A stretch of 64,000 nt of DNA, from NCBI GenBank assembly GCA_017608345.1, contig JAFCGA010000003.1, positions 1 to 64,000 of the forward strand, in the 5' to 3' direction. Source of the stretch: Candidatus Pacearchaeota archaeon. Lineage in GTDB: Archaea > Nanobdellota > Nanobdellia > UBA10117 > JAFCGA01. The notes beneath the pieces are model-generated. The model saw nothing but the letters and a program-made list of their open reading frames with translations, was not told where the DNA came from and did no database searches. Shown here piece by piece: positions 1-11,800 of the stretch (positions are counted from its first letter, which is position 1; each line of letters starts with the position of its first letter). The translations under genes and the position numbers were made by a program.

Positions 1-701
1 CGCTAGCAGAAGTAATAAATCTAATAGTCAAAGAACCTACACCATCAGAAGAATCTAAAATACTCAGAATACCAAAATCATGGATAGATGAAGCAGCTAG
101 ATTACCAAAGAGAACAGATTATATTGGTGGATTAGCTATATTCCTCTTAGCACTTGCAATAGTTTTTGGATTAAAATATCCTCCAGCAGAATCAGTAAGA
201 ATATCCGAAGCCATAAGATCAGCACCTAACAAGAGAATTAAGATATTTGCTAGGATTAAGCCGCACAAGAAAGGAACCTTAAGCCTAGAAGATCAAACAG
301 GAATTATATATAGCAAGAGCATAAGACGCGTAACTGGCTATGGAAAAGTAACTGGAAAGATTAAGATAAACAAAAAGAAAAATAAGTATATTAAAATAGA
401 TAGGATAAGCACTCTTGATTCGATACTAAAAGTCATTAGACAACCAACAGGAAAGCACATAAAAATCATCGGAAAGGTCAGACATCTTCATGGAAAATTA
501 TACAAGATCGAGGATCAGACTGCGGCGATCTATGCTATTTCTGCTGAGAAGCTCAAAGATGGAGTACAGCTAATAAAAGGTAAGATTAATATACAAGACG
601 GCAAGAAATATATACTGATATCAAGGACCACCAGCCTACTGACTGGTGGTATTCCCGACATATCAAAACAATTATATAAAATAAAGAATTATATAAATTA
701 A
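1..701 (+). CDS. Membrane-anchored OB-fold-like protein (5' truncated)
   Basis: The open frame enters from the left edge (first full codon at 3) and ends with TAA at 699-701. I translated it directly. About 40 residues in there is one hydrophobic segment, YIGGLAIFLLALAIVFGLKY, followed by roughly 170 basic residues. This part contains two similar strand-rich units: one around LSLEDQTGIIYSKS, the other around YKIEDQTAAIYAIS. The shared 'EDQTxxIY' and the pattern of alternating hydrophobic residues resemble small OB-fold (nucleic-acid-binding) domains in duplicate; this is inference from pattern. The N-terminus lies outside the window, so the number of membrane segments is unknown. It is followed after 2 nt by the coiled-coil gene at 704, so the two are probably co-transcribed. 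Confidence 0.7.
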   Translation, partial: LAEVINLIVKEPTPSEESKILRIPKSWIDEAARLPKRTDYIGGLAIFLLALAIVFGLKYPPAESVRISEAIRSAPNKRIKIFARIKPHKKGTLSLEDQTGIIYSKSIRRVTGYGKVTGKIKINKKKNKYIKIDRISTLDSILKVIRQPTGKHIKIIGKVRHLHGKLYKIEDQTAAIYAISAEKLKDGVQLIKGKINIQDGKKYILISRTTSLLTGGIPDISKQLYKIKNYIN

Positions 702-703
702 GC

Positions 704-1102
704 ATGATTAATATCCCTTCACCGAAGATAAAAGACAAGAAAAAGATAAAGCGAACTAAGAAGCCCGAGCATAAGAAACTTCTTAGCGCTATTGAAGAAA
801 AGGTTAGCTCTATTGAAAAAGAGATCAGGAAAATAGACAGACAGATAAGCTCAGATAGATTCGAAAAGAAAGCGCTAAAGATTAAAGAAAAAGACATAAG
901 AGTAAAACTAAATCAATTAAAGGAGAAGGAAGTAGAACTTATAAAACACGAAGCGGAATTGAACGTAAGATTTAAGTCAGCTAAAATAAGAGAAAAAACA
1001 CTAGAAAATAATGAGAAAAAACTTAAACAAAAAGTAAAGCTGTTGCGAGAAAATATTCTAAATATCTATAACGTGCTTGAGAAGCAAGTGCTAGTATTGT
1101 AA
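704..1102 (+). CDS. Small coiled-coil protein
   Basis: 132 residues, almost wholly charged helix. The Lys/Pro-containing start (residues 1-25) is followed by continuous Glu/Lys/Arg/Ile/Leu heptads from about residue 25 to 125, consistent with a long coiled coil. No catalytic motif, signal peptide or membrane segment is visible. It starts 2 nt after the stop of the OB-fold-like membrane protein, so it is the distal gene of that operon. I do not recognise the family. The antisense open frame over the same bases is a compositional shadow. A structural or scaffolding role is only a guess from composition. Confidence 0.75.
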   Translation: MINIPSPKIKDKKKIKRTKKPEHKKLLSAIEEKVSSIEKEIRKIDRQISSDRFEKKALKIKEKDIRVKLNQLKEKEVELIKHEAELNVRFKSAKIREKTLENNEKKLKQKVKLLRENILNIYNVLEKQVLVL

Positions 1103-1150
1103 TTATTCGTTTATTAATTGACCGATAATTAGAAATTACAAAGTCAAGAG

Positions 1151-1160
1151 GTTTATAAAG
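1151..1160 (+). promoter_or_regulatory. Isolated TATA-like box in intergenic region
   Basis: GTTTATAAAG is a good archaeal TATA-like sequence, but the expected start site (about 1180) does not coincide with a start codon. A leader or a non-coding transcript up to the MNT gene at 1279 is possible; I see no defined RNA there. The rest of 1103-1247 holds nothing else I can name. Confidence 0.3.
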
Positions 1161-1247
1161 AGTTGGTATTATAATATCAAGAACTTTTAACGTTTGTTCC
1201 ACCCGAGATAGTTATTGATTTAAGTGAACTATCTAATCATAGCAAGC

Positions 1248-1276
1248 TTTATTAAGTAGCAGTAAGTAATCTTACT
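1248..1276 (+). promoter_or_regulatory. TATA box and palindromic operator of MNT/HEPN pair 1
   Basis: TTTATTA at 1248-1254 lies about 26 nt before the ATG at 1279, the spacing expected for a leaderless transcript. Between box and start codon is a perfect inverted repeat, AGTAAG-TAAT-CTTACT (1261-1276), which covers the expected start-site region. The downstream protein has an N-terminal helix-turn-helix, so autorepression through this palindrome is a reasonable inference. Confidence 0.55.
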
Positions 1277-1278
1277 AA

Positions 1279-1869
1279 ATGGTAAGAAAAATTACCGAGA
1301 ATGAAATCTTAGAAAGATATCTAAATAGTTATGGCCAAGCATATTATTTAAGAGAGCTAGCCTCACTGCTCGGAAAGCCGCATCAATCAATAAAGCCTTA
1401 CGTAGCGAATTTAGTAAAAAAAAGGGTACTATCCGAAAGAAAGAGAAAGAACTTTGTAGATTATACTCTAAACTTCAAGTCTAGCAAGATATATGATTAT
1501 TTAACTATTGCTGAAAAACAAAAGCTAGCAAAACGATTAGAAACAGACGTGCTAATACAAACCTTATTTGATAAATTAGATGGGTTTTTCAGAAAAAATA
1601 CTTTTATTATTTTTGGTTCTGCAGCAGATAAAACAATCCGCAAATCAGACATAGACTTATTAGTGATAGGGCGACGAAGTATTTCAGCAGTAATATCTGA
1701 TTTTGAAAATGTTTATAATAAGAAATTACATGTCATACAAGTGACAAGTCTAAAAAAATTAATGCCGACTTTTATTTACGAAGTGTATAAACAACATCTA
1801 ATTTTAAATAATACGGAACAAGTAGTGAGATTTTTCGGAGAATTGCATGAAACAGCTAAGTTGGTGTAA
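1279..1869 (+). CDS. HTH-nucleotidyltransferase (MNT), module 1
   Basis: 196 residues. Residues 1-70 form a winged-helix-like DNA-binding domain (YYLRELASLLGKPHQSIKPY... pattern). Residues about 105-130 carry the minimal nucleotidyltransferase signature IFGSAADKTIRKSDIDLLV: the Gly-Ser turn and two metal-binding Asp in SDID. Known MNT proteins paired with HEPN proteins act as antitoxins, some by AMPylating the partner; the HTH-MNT layout also suggests autoregulation. The 3' end overlaps the HEPN gene by 23 nt, so the two are translationally coupled. Promoter and palindrome lie just upstream. Family assignment is firm; antitoxin function is inferred from pairing. This is the first of three such pairs in the window. 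Confidence 0.85.
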   Translation: MVRKITENEILERYLNSYGQAYYLRELASLLGKPHQSIKPYVANLVKKRVLSERKRKNFVDYTLNFKSSKIYDYLTIAEKQKLAKRLETDVLIQTLFDKLDGFFRKNTFIIFGSAADKTIRKSDIDLLVIGRRSISAVISDFENVYNKKLHVIQVTSLKKLMPTFIYEVYKQHLILNNTEQVVRFFGELHETAKLV

Positions 1870-2314
1870 ACAACAAGCTAGGGGTATTAAGCTAGTTGCG
1901 CCAAATGATAATTTGAGCAAAGAATATTATCAAAACGCAGAGGAAAGTCTTAAAGTTCTGCGCTCAATAACCGCAACTAATTCAAATATGTGGCTTGCGA
2001 CGACAAAGTATTACATTGAGTATTTTGCAGTTTACGCTGTTTTTATGAAGATAGGCATTAAATGTGAAATCCATGACTGTACGCTTGCGCTAGTAAAGTT
2101 TCTTGAGGAAGCAGGCATTATTCCCGAAGACATATCTCTGCGTTTGAAAAAAGACAAAGAATTAAGGATTGATAATCAATATTATCTAAAGAATACGCCA
2201 GTAGATATTGATTTTGAGGAGCTCTCTGAATTTATACTTTCAATAAGAAAGATTCTATCCAGCTTAGAAACGGACACTATTGCAAATATCCGAGAAAAGA
2301 TTAAAGAATTGTGA
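1847..2314 (+). CDS. HEPN-domain protein, partner of MNT module 1
   Basis: 155 residues, all-helical. It has the HEPN layout: a polar first helix with NLSKEYYQNAEESL, a long second helix containing WLATTKYYIEYFAVYAVF, and a late conserved stretch KELRIDNQYYLK. Catalytic HEPN ribonucleases have R-x(4-6)-H; here I find no such spacing, and the only His (EIHDC) is elsewhere. The 'R-x-D-x-x-Y-Y' form replaces it. HEPN toxins usually cut RNA, so this member may use other residues or be non-catalytic. It starts inside the MNT gene (23-nt overlap), typical of the two-gene module. The 5' ATG at 1847 is the only start that keeps the first helix. Confidence 0.8.
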   Translation: MKQLSWCKQQARGIKLVAPNDNLSKEYYQNAEESLKVLRSITATNSNMWLATTKYYIEYFAVYAVFMKIGIKCEIHDCTLALVKFLEEAGIIPEDISLRLKKDKELRIDNQYYLKNTPVDIDFEELSEFILSIRKILSSLETDTIANIREKIKEL

Positions 2315-2545
2315 ACCACGCGGAGAATTAATTAAATTAGCGATATTAATAATAATATCAATATTGCTATTAATAACTACACTAATATAATTATAATAAT
2401 TAGCATTAATCTTTAACTTAATACTTATATCAATATATACATCAATAATTATAATATTAAATACAGTAATATAAATAATTACACTAATAATAATATCATA
2501 ACACGTAATATCGCCACTAGCGAGTGATTTAACAGTGAAAGTATC
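2315..2545. other. AT-rich block bounded by inverted repeat
   Basis: There is no gene here. A 9-bp perfect inverted repeat, GCGATATTA (2340-2348) and TAATATCGC (2506-2514), brackets about 157 bp that is extremely A+T-rich and poor in G, made of short ATTA/TAATAT runs. It could be a DNA-unwinding or spacing element. I see no origin-binding boxes and no orc1/cdc6 gene nearby. Confidence 0.45.
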
Positions 2546-2560
2546 AAAAAGTATAAATAC
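2546..2560 (+). promoter_or_regulatory. Promoter of the surface-protein operon
   Basis: AAAAAGTATAAATAC: an A-rich BRE-like stretch followed by TATAAATA (2552-2559). The expected start is about 2579, giving a leader of about 35 nt with GAGGTAGG (about 2586). The same GAGGTAGG motif precedes two other genes of this operon (before 24114 and 28244). This is the only clear promoter seen ahead of the 28.8-kb gene set. Confidence 0.6.
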
Positions 2561-2613
2561 TACAAAGCAATCTATTAGTTAACTAGAGGTAGGATCCTAG
2601 TAACCACTAGCTA

Positions 2614-2808
2614 ATGGAAGCTAAAGATAGAGTATACGATTTGCTAAAGAAAAACCGGCGTGGCCTGACTATTCAGGAACTTTCTAACCAATTAGATACA
2701 TCTCGGATGAACATTAATCTAGCTCTCGCAGAGCTAAAAGGCGCAGGCTTAGTCGAAATAAGAGAAATCGGCAGAGCAAAGCTACATTATCTTAAAAAGA
2801 AATTATAA
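2614..2808 (+). CDS. Small winged-helix DNA-binding protein
   Basis: 64 residues forming one winged-helix domain and nothing else: LTIQELSNQLDTSRMNINLA is a clear helix-turn-helix, and the end, VEIREIGRAKLHYL, is the wing. It resembles the DNA-binding part of MarR/ArsR-like archaeal regulators without an effector domain. The stop is 1 nt before the ATG of the 21-kb surface gene, so it is the first gene of that operon. By position it is a candidate autoregulator of the whole operon; this is inference. Confidence 0.8.
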   Translation: MEAKDRVYDLLKKNRRGLTIQELSNQLDTSRMNINLALAELKGAGLVEIREIGRAKLHYLKKKL

Positions 2809-2809
2809 A

Positions 2810-5800
2810 ATGAGAGGCAGGTTGAACAGAAACAAACAAAGCAAAGGAAACGCAAGTCTATTTGTGCTAGCGATAATCACAATTCTAATTAGTGCTGCGT
2901 TTGTATATGCAGAGAATGTTAATTTCACTATACCGATCGTCGATGCTCCCGAAGATACGCCGCTAGAAATACCTGCTCCAATTGAAGAACCGACTGGAGA
3001 TTTAGGTTCCGGAACTACAGAGGAAGAGCCGGATTTGTATATTCCTCCAGTAATTATTGAAGAACCAGAAGTTTCTATGTTTTCTATATCGGATACAGAT
3101 CTCAATCAAGGCAAGGCGGAGATTGGCAAGCCAGTCAAATGGAGAAAAAGAGTAAACCTCGAATCAGCTGCAACAAATGTTCGAATAGAACTGCCAAGGG
3201 AAGCAAAAAATATCGAAGTTACTCGAATTGTCGGAGATGAGCAATTCACCGTGCAGAATGTAATTGTAGAATGCAAGGTATTAGATGCGCCCGCATCTGA
3301 GACAGAAGAAAGTTCTCCTGAACTTAGCATACCTGCACCAATCGAAGAGTCAGAAAGTGGGTCAGAACCTACTGAATCTGACACCGATACCCCGGGTTCG
3401 GATGCAGAAGAGCCCCAGTTAAGTATACCTCCGGTAATCGTAGAGGAACCAGAGACACCTGAAGAGCCAGTTGAAGATCCAGAGCCAACTGAAGAACCAG
3501 TAGTAGAAGACCCAGCACCTACAGATACTCCTTCGGATAATAGCGATGAAGACGAAGAAGAGCTAGAAACCGAAGAAGTGCTAGAAATATTAATTCTCGA
3601 AGAAGTTAAGGATTTCATAATTGAATATGAAACTCCGGCACCGCTAGCAACAGAAGCTAGCATATCAAATTATAAAAAGCAAGTAACAGTCAGCTCAGAC
3701 TTCCATTATACTAATGTTCTGACATACGCATTCCTACCAATTGAAGTTAATGCAGAGAATGCAGATGCGATTAATCTTTACTGGATAAACGGCGCTGACC
3801 GAGAGAAGGTCGAGTTTGAAGTTTCCGACGCAGATGGAAATGGAAAGCTAGATTATATTGAATGGATAACTCCTCACCTAAGTAGCCAGACATTTGAAAT
3901 CGAGATTCGAGTTATTAATGTTCAATCTTATCCAATGGTCGGCGGGAAATGGACTGTAGAGTTTGAGACAGTTGGACAAGCTGATTTAATCATAACTGCT
4001 TTCAACGGAACAACATGGAACAATGATCCTGACAATACTGTTGATCTAAATTTCTTAGAGATTAAGTGCGGCTCAGAAGTATTAAATTATCAATGGACTG
4101 CTGGCGCAGTTGTTATAACCGATTATACTTGCAACGCTTCGGGGTTCGAAGTTTCTGATGTAATAACTCCAGGTTCACATCATCTGGAGTTTGATTTTGG
4201 CGGCTTGAAAGCTTATGCTCATAATTATGCGTGGGAAATTATCAATAAGACTGGCTTTGATGAAGGTAATTATTCGGGTACACAATTTGTTGATTCGTTT
4301 GAGCTACCTGATAATGAAGGTTCAAATGATTGGATAGACATGACTGATAATGTGCTTTTGTTGCATATGAGCGGTTCAGTCATCGACTCGGGATCTAATG
4401 CTCATCACGGTGTAGCTCAAGGCGGGGCTCATTTAGTTGAAGGTAAGATTGGTCTTGGCGCAGGAAATTTCACTAATGGTGCGGCAGGTAGTCAAGCAGT
4501 AAGAATCCCACATAGTGAGGACTTTAACTTTGGGGCTAATAATTTCACATTAAGTTGCTGGATGAAAACCTCTGATGATGCTGCTTGGTTCCTTTCTAGT
4601 TATGATGGTGTTGGAGCTACAAGTGGATGGGAATTCGGATATCATACTGTAAGCGGCGGTCTAATATTTGCTACTGGTGGCGCGGGAAATTCGATAAAGT
4701 GCGCCGCCATAAATGACAACAATTGGCATCATATATTAGTTGTTCGTAATGGAACTACGGGTAGGCTATTTGTCGATGGTGTTTTAAAAAGTTCAGAAAA
4801 TGACTGGACATCTATTGATACGGATAATTTAGGTATAAGAATTGGTGGAGATATCAATCTTCCTGCTCGGTATGATGGTCTAATTGATGAATTTGCAATA
4901 TATCATCGCGCACTAAGTAATGCTGAAATCGTAGCTTTGAACAATTCTTACTCACACACAGGCTCTGAAACTGGATTAGTCTCTGTCTGGCACTTCGATG
5001 AATATAATACTGAAGACAGTTCTTCGAATAATAATCACGGAAATACCGAAAATGGAGTTTCTCTTGAAAGATATGGTAAATTAAATGGAGCTTATGAGTT
5101 TGATGGTGATGATGATCACGTACGTATCCCTTATGATGAAATAAGCGGTGAAATGAACTTCACAATCAATGTTTGGGCATATCCCGCCGCTCCAGATGGA
5201 GGACAGATTCCAACAATAATCGCTCAAGATAAAGTTCCAAGCAGTACAGCCAGATTCTTTTTTCTAAGCTACGGTTCCATTTACGGATGGCACTTCTGGA
5301 ACACTGGTGAAACTCCGTTCTCCGCGTCAATTCTAGATATACCGATTAATCAATGGAGCATGCTTACTGCAACCTACAATAGAACTAATATCATTACGTA
5401 TGTAAATGGAGCTCAGGATAGAGTCATCGCTGCTTCTGGACCTTGGACTTCAACATCTGATCTTACAATAGGCAGTGGTTACCAACTTAATAGTGATAGA
5501 TTTTTCAACGGCGCAATAGACGAAGCAGCTATCTACAACCGCTCTCTTAGTGCTGCAGAAGTCAGCAATCTATACAATTCTAGCAGAGGTTATATCCACA
5601 CTGGTTCAGAAACTGGATTAGTATCAGTCTGGCATTTAGATGAGATCGGTGCTGGATGGAATATTGAAGATACTTCTCTATGGGATCATCATGGAGCGGT
5701 TAATGGTTCTAATTATCACACGAGCGGCAAATTAGCTGGAGCTATGGAGTTTGATGGTGTTGATGATTATATTGAAATTGCTGATAGTGATTATTGGGAT

Positions 5801-8800
5801 CTGGACGGTCCGGGGAATGATTCTGATTTTACAATAAATGCTTGGGTAAATATTGATGATTTTTCCGCTACTAGTTTGATCTTCGGACAGGGTTCTACGG
5901 GCGGCCATCACGCATATTTCGGAGTGTTCGCTACAGGAGCAGTACAATTCAGAACGGTGGGTATAATTGACAACCTTATTTCAGCTGCTGGCGTCGTAAC
6001 AAATAATACATGGCATTTAATCTCTGTAACTAAAGCAGGAGATACTTTCAGATTATATGTAAACGGCGATAGGGTGGCGAATAAAACAGATAGCTCAGCT
6101 GGCTATCCAAACTATAATGGTCCGATCGGTGTGGGTGCTGCAGTGTATCTAAACCCGGGGGTCTCGCTTTTTAATCCAACCGACGGGAAAATTGATGAAT
6201 TCGCTATTTGGAAGCGAGCGCTATCCCAACAAGAACTCGCAGTTATATATGAAACCCAGCGACTAAACGCGCCGCATGTCAGACTACAAGTCTGGAACGG
6301 AACTGAGCAAGGACTTCCAGCTAATCAAATAAATGATGGTACCTTTGACATGCATAAGAATGTGCTTTTGATGCACATGGATGATAAAGTAGAGGATTCT
6401 GGTCCAAATCATAATCATGGTGTTGCTCAGTACGGTGCAACTACAATTGGTGGAAAAATAGGTAACGCTGGTGGGTATTTTGATGGTGTTGATGATTATG
6501 TTGCTGTTCAAGATAGTGCGGAATTAAGTTTTGGTGATGGGAGCAATGATCGCCCATTTAGTATATCTGCATGGATTAATGCAGATTCTACTTCTGATAA
6601 AATTATTGCCGCTAAATGGGGCGGTACTAAGAACGAGTGGTTTTTCGGATTTGACGGAACTGCTCATCTAATAATGGCATTTCAAGATGAAAGTACTGCT
6701 AAGGACCAACAAAGAAGAACAACCGCAGCACAGGGGAGTTTGGAGGGTTCATGGCATCATGTTGTAATGACATATAATGGTTCAGGCGGTGCAAATGCAG
6801 CTGATGGAGTTAAGTTTTATATTGATGGTGTGGAAAATGCTAGTTCTACTTCACTAGCTGATGGTAGCTATGTTGCGATGGAAGATCAGGATAATCCTGT
6901 ACAGCTGGGAGGAATATCTGGGCACTATTTTATTGGTCATATAGATGAATTAGCAATCTATGACCATGTTCTAACTGCAGATGAAGCTGCTGTATTATAT
7001 AATTCCGGTACTGGCTACTCTCACACTGGCTCTGAAGCTGGCTTAGTATCTGTCTGGCACTTGGATGAGATGCCTAGCGCAGAAGATAGTTCTTCGAATA
7101 ATAATCATGGTAGGGAAATTGGTGGAGTTACTCCTAAAACACAGGGGAAATTAAGTGGAGCTTATGAGTTTGATGGGGTTGATGATTATGTTGACGTTGG
7201 TGATACTTTACATCTTACATCTAGCGGGATAACAGTCGAAGCGTGGGTTAATTTAAAGAAACTAAATCAGATGCCAATTGTGGCTAAGGAAAATGAATAT
7301 CTATTCTGGTCGTTGGATGGTTCAGGATTTTGTTTTTATGTATATGGTGGGGCCACATGGCAACCTTCAGCATGCAGTTCACTTACTCCTGCTCCTAATC
7401 TTAATACTTGGTATCATGTTGTAAGTAGTTGGAATACAACACATTTGAAACTTTATGTAAATGGGACTTTAGAAAATACCACTGCACGTTCAACTGCGCC
7501 TAGCCCAACAGCTAATTCTTTATACATCGGGCAAAGAGCTGATTCATATTTCTTAAACGGCTCAATGGATGAAGTTGCAATTTGGAATAGAAGTTTAAGC
7601 GATGTAGAGGTTGCAGCTAGATACAATTCAGGAAATGGTCTAGCGCTCACTGGCTCTGAAACTGGATTAGTTTCTGTCTGGCACATGGACGCGCTAAACC
7701 CTGGCTGGCTAATTGGAGACAGCTCTGGGAAGGCTCATCATGGAAATGCAACAGATGATGTTCTTTATGATGCAAATGGGCAAGTAGGCTCTGCTTTGGA
7801 GTTTGATGGGAGTGATGATTATATTGAGATTGCTGATAGTGATGCTTTAGACATAACTAATTCAATTACTATCTCAACTTGGATTAAATCAGATGATGTT
7901 ACGAAACAGCAGGTGATCATATCTAAGAACGACGCTGGCGGGGATGATGGTTTCTTTATGCATGTTACTGCTGTTGGCGCTGCTGAGTTCCGTTATTGGG
8001 GCGGAGAAGGCGAAGCAATAGCATATACACCGACATATACTATTTTGAACAACAATTGGTACCATTTGGTTGGACGGTTCGATGATGATTCAAACACGCA
8101 CGAAATATATGTTAATGGGGTGCTTAGCGGAACAGGTGCTGGTACTAAAACAATGGCTACAAATAATGAATCTCTCCGAATCGGTAGGCAACCTGGCGGA
8201 AATTTTTTCGACGGCTCAATAGATGAAGTAGCTATCTGGGGCCGCGCTCTCTCTGTTGCCGAGATTGAAAAGCTGTATCAACGAGGCCATGGCAAGTTCG
8301 GCGGAGGAGCTGGGGGCAATTATACTAGCAAGGTCTTCCAAGCTAATGCAAGCACTCCTTGGTATAATTTATCTTGGGTCGGAACTGAGCCTAAATTACC
8401 AGATAATCAAGCAGTTGAGACCTACTTAGGTGGAGCTAACATGACAGGAAATGTGCTTTTGCTGCATATGGATGTTAGTCCAATCGGAGCGGTTAAGGAT
8501 TCTGCAGACAATCATGAGGGTACTGCTTACGACGGCGCTGATACAACTGCTTCTGGAAAACTTGGGAGAGCAGGTGAGTTTGATGGTGTTAATGATTATG
8601 TTGCTATTCCGGACAGCAGTGATTGGAATTTCGGAGCAGATAATTTTACAATCAGTAGTTGGTTTTATTTAAGTGATCTTAATGGTTCAAAAACATTATA
8701 CAGTCAATATGGGAGTTTAACTAAGTGGATGTCTTTATACCTTCATCATACAACTAATAATTTTTATTTCACTTACCGTAATGAAGGTGGAGGTGCAGAT

Positions 8801-11800
8801 GCAGTTTATAAAAATTGGAAACCAGCATGGGAGTTTAATACATGGCATAATATAGTTTTAGTTAGAAATGGGACCCATGTAAATATGTATTTTGATGGTG
8901 AATTTGTTATTCCTAATGCAACAACTACTGAAGTCGGAAGTAATGTATTGGCAAATATTACGGGCAGTTTTGATCTTGGTTGGAATGAGCATATTTCATA
9001 TAAAGATTGGTATTTGAATGGTTCATTAGATGAAGTAGCAATCTACAACACAGCCTTAAGCGCTGCAGAAATACTTAATTTAAATAATTCTTATGTCCAT
9101 ACTGGCTCAGAAAATGGTTTAGTCTCTGTCTGGCACATGGATGAAGCTGGCTGGGGTGCAGGAGATACTTCTGGTAGCGAGAATAGCGGATATGTTAATG
9201 TTTCTAACGGACCAGTCTGGACAACAGATAGCCAGATCGGCGATGGAGCTTTTGAGTTTGATGGGGATGATGATCATATTGAGCTTAGTAAAACAATACT
9301 TTATGGTTTAAGTGATTATTCAATCTCTTACTGGGCCAAGTGTAATGCAAGTAGTACCAATTATATATACTCAGAGAATGATACTAGTGATGGAAATGCT
9401 TATGCAATAAGTACAGATAATGAGGGCATATGGATAAAAGGATGTAATGGCTGTGGAGAGGAACTAACAGTAAATAATATAGGATTAGGTGATGATAAAT
9501 GGCATAATGTAGTGCTAACTTATTACAATTCTATAGAAGCAAAAGTATATGTTGATGGTGAACTTAAACACACAGATTCATCGGTAAATCTTACATGGGA
9601 TAAAGGGGATCCGGGCGTAATCGGCGACAGAGCCTATGATGGTAGTGCTTGGGGTGGTTATGAAGGCGCAATAGACGAATTTGCTATCTGGAACCGCTCG
9701 CTATCTAACGAAGAAGTCAAAGACCTCTACAGAAGAGGAGTCACAAAACTAAAGCTAAATGTAAGAACTTGCGATGATTATCTTTGCGCAGCAGATGATT
9801 GGTTTGGTCCATATGGTAATTCAAATGAATTACCAAATTATAACGCTGATATGCAATCTACATTCAATAATCCTTTAGACGTTAACATGAACGGGAATGT
9901 GATTTTGATGCACATGAATGACATTGTGGAGGATTCCACGAGAAATAAGCATCATGGGCTTCAGAATAGCGTAGTTGAATCAACAATTGGAAGGATCGGA
10001 ACGAGAGCTGCAAAGTTCGACGGTGCTTATCCAGCTATAACTGTTAAGCCTAGCGGTGATTTTGATTTTGGGACCCAGGATTTTAGCGCTTCTATTTGGG
10101 TGAACATAAGTTCAGGAATAGTAATTGGGGATGGTGAATCAAGGTTTTTGCATAAGTATGGTGGCTGGGGAGTATCCTTAAAAAATGATGGAAGATTCTA
10201 TAGTAATATTGAAGATCTTACTATATATCAAACTGGTGCGCAAGACTATCGGGATGATACCTGGCATCATATTGTTTTGGTAAGAGAAGGCGATGATGCT
10301 ACTATCTATATCGATGGGACTAATTCCAATACCGACCCGGGATTTGCTGCGAAGGTTGCTTCTGCTCCGGGCGCAAACTTATGGATTGGCGAATCTGATG
10401 CGCAGGGTTCAGATAATGTAGGATATGAAGGATATATTGATGAAGTTGCAATATACAGTAAAGCCCTAAGCCCTGCTGAAGTTGTTGCATTAAATAATTC
10501 TTATGTACATACTGGTAATGAAGAAGACTTGGTAGCTGTCTGGCACTTAGATGAAGAATTTATAGAAGGGGTAGAAGACAGCTCCCCAAATAATAACCAC
10601 GGACTTCCACAGAATGGCGTTCTTAGCGATCCGAATGGTAGGTTAAATGGAGCTTATGTATTCGATGGCGTTGATGATTTCGTCAGTACTACTTCTATGG
10701 GCACAATAAGTGGTGACTTCATGTTTTCAGGGTGGATAAAGACAACCCATAACAATACTTGGCCGTCCGGAGAACATGCTGATTTCATCCATATCCTCAA
10801 TGCCTCAAACGCGGCGATGTTCAGAGTATACATACAACAAAATTCGCTCGATGCAGTAATTCAACAATGGGAGCCAGGTAGCGACATCTTCAGTACAGCT
10901 ACAACTACTTTAGTTGGCGATGCTCAATGGCACCACCTTGCTGTAGGAAGAAACGGTTCAAACTTTGTTATCTATGTAGATGGTGTTCTCGAAGTTAATG
11001 ATCCATCTGCAGCGTCCACAGTTTATGAAGATTTAGTTATTAAAATGGGATCCTTAGCTGGACAGTTCTTAAATGGAACAATCGATGAAGTAGCACTTTA
11101 CAATCGAACATTAAACGCTGCAGAAGTCCTCGTGCTAAATAATTTCTACATCCACACTGGCTCTGAAACTGGCTTAGTAGCTGTCTGGCATTTGGATGAA
11201 CTCGGAGCCGGATCAAAGATTAGAGACTCTTCGGGATATTCTCATCATGGAAATGTTACAAATGATGTCCTAGCTAATCCAGATGGAAAGTTAAGCACTG
11301 CTTTGGAGTTTGATGGTGATCTGAATAATTATATAACAATACCTGATCCAGAAATATCTGGTAATGATTCATTTACACTCAGCGCATGGGTTAATGCTAA
11401 GGATTTGTCTGGTGCTCATGTGTATGGAATGGGAATTATGGCATCTACGGATAGCGAGATTATTGGGGATTTCGCTTTAAGTGTAAATAATGATGGAGCA
11501 GTGCACTTCTGGAACTGGAGAAATGCTGGCGCTGATGCTGATGGAATAGCTTACACTGCCGATAATATTGTAGAAGAAAATAAATGGTATCATATTATTG
11601 CCACATGGGATGGCTCTACAAATAAAATATATGTCAATGGTGCTGATCAGGGCTCATTATCAACAAAAACAACAACTGGTCTTCAAGATCGTCATGAAAT
11701 TGGCAGAATATATCACGCTGAGGTATATACTTGGAATGGCACACTAGATGAAATAGCTATCTGGAAACGAGCTCTATCTCAATCAGAAATCCTAAACATC

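Noticed and set aside
3106..3663. Serine-rich antisense frame of 185 codons
   Set aside because: Shadow of the acidic Glu/Pro-rich N-terminal region of the giant protein; its Ser/Gly richness follows from the complement of those codons.
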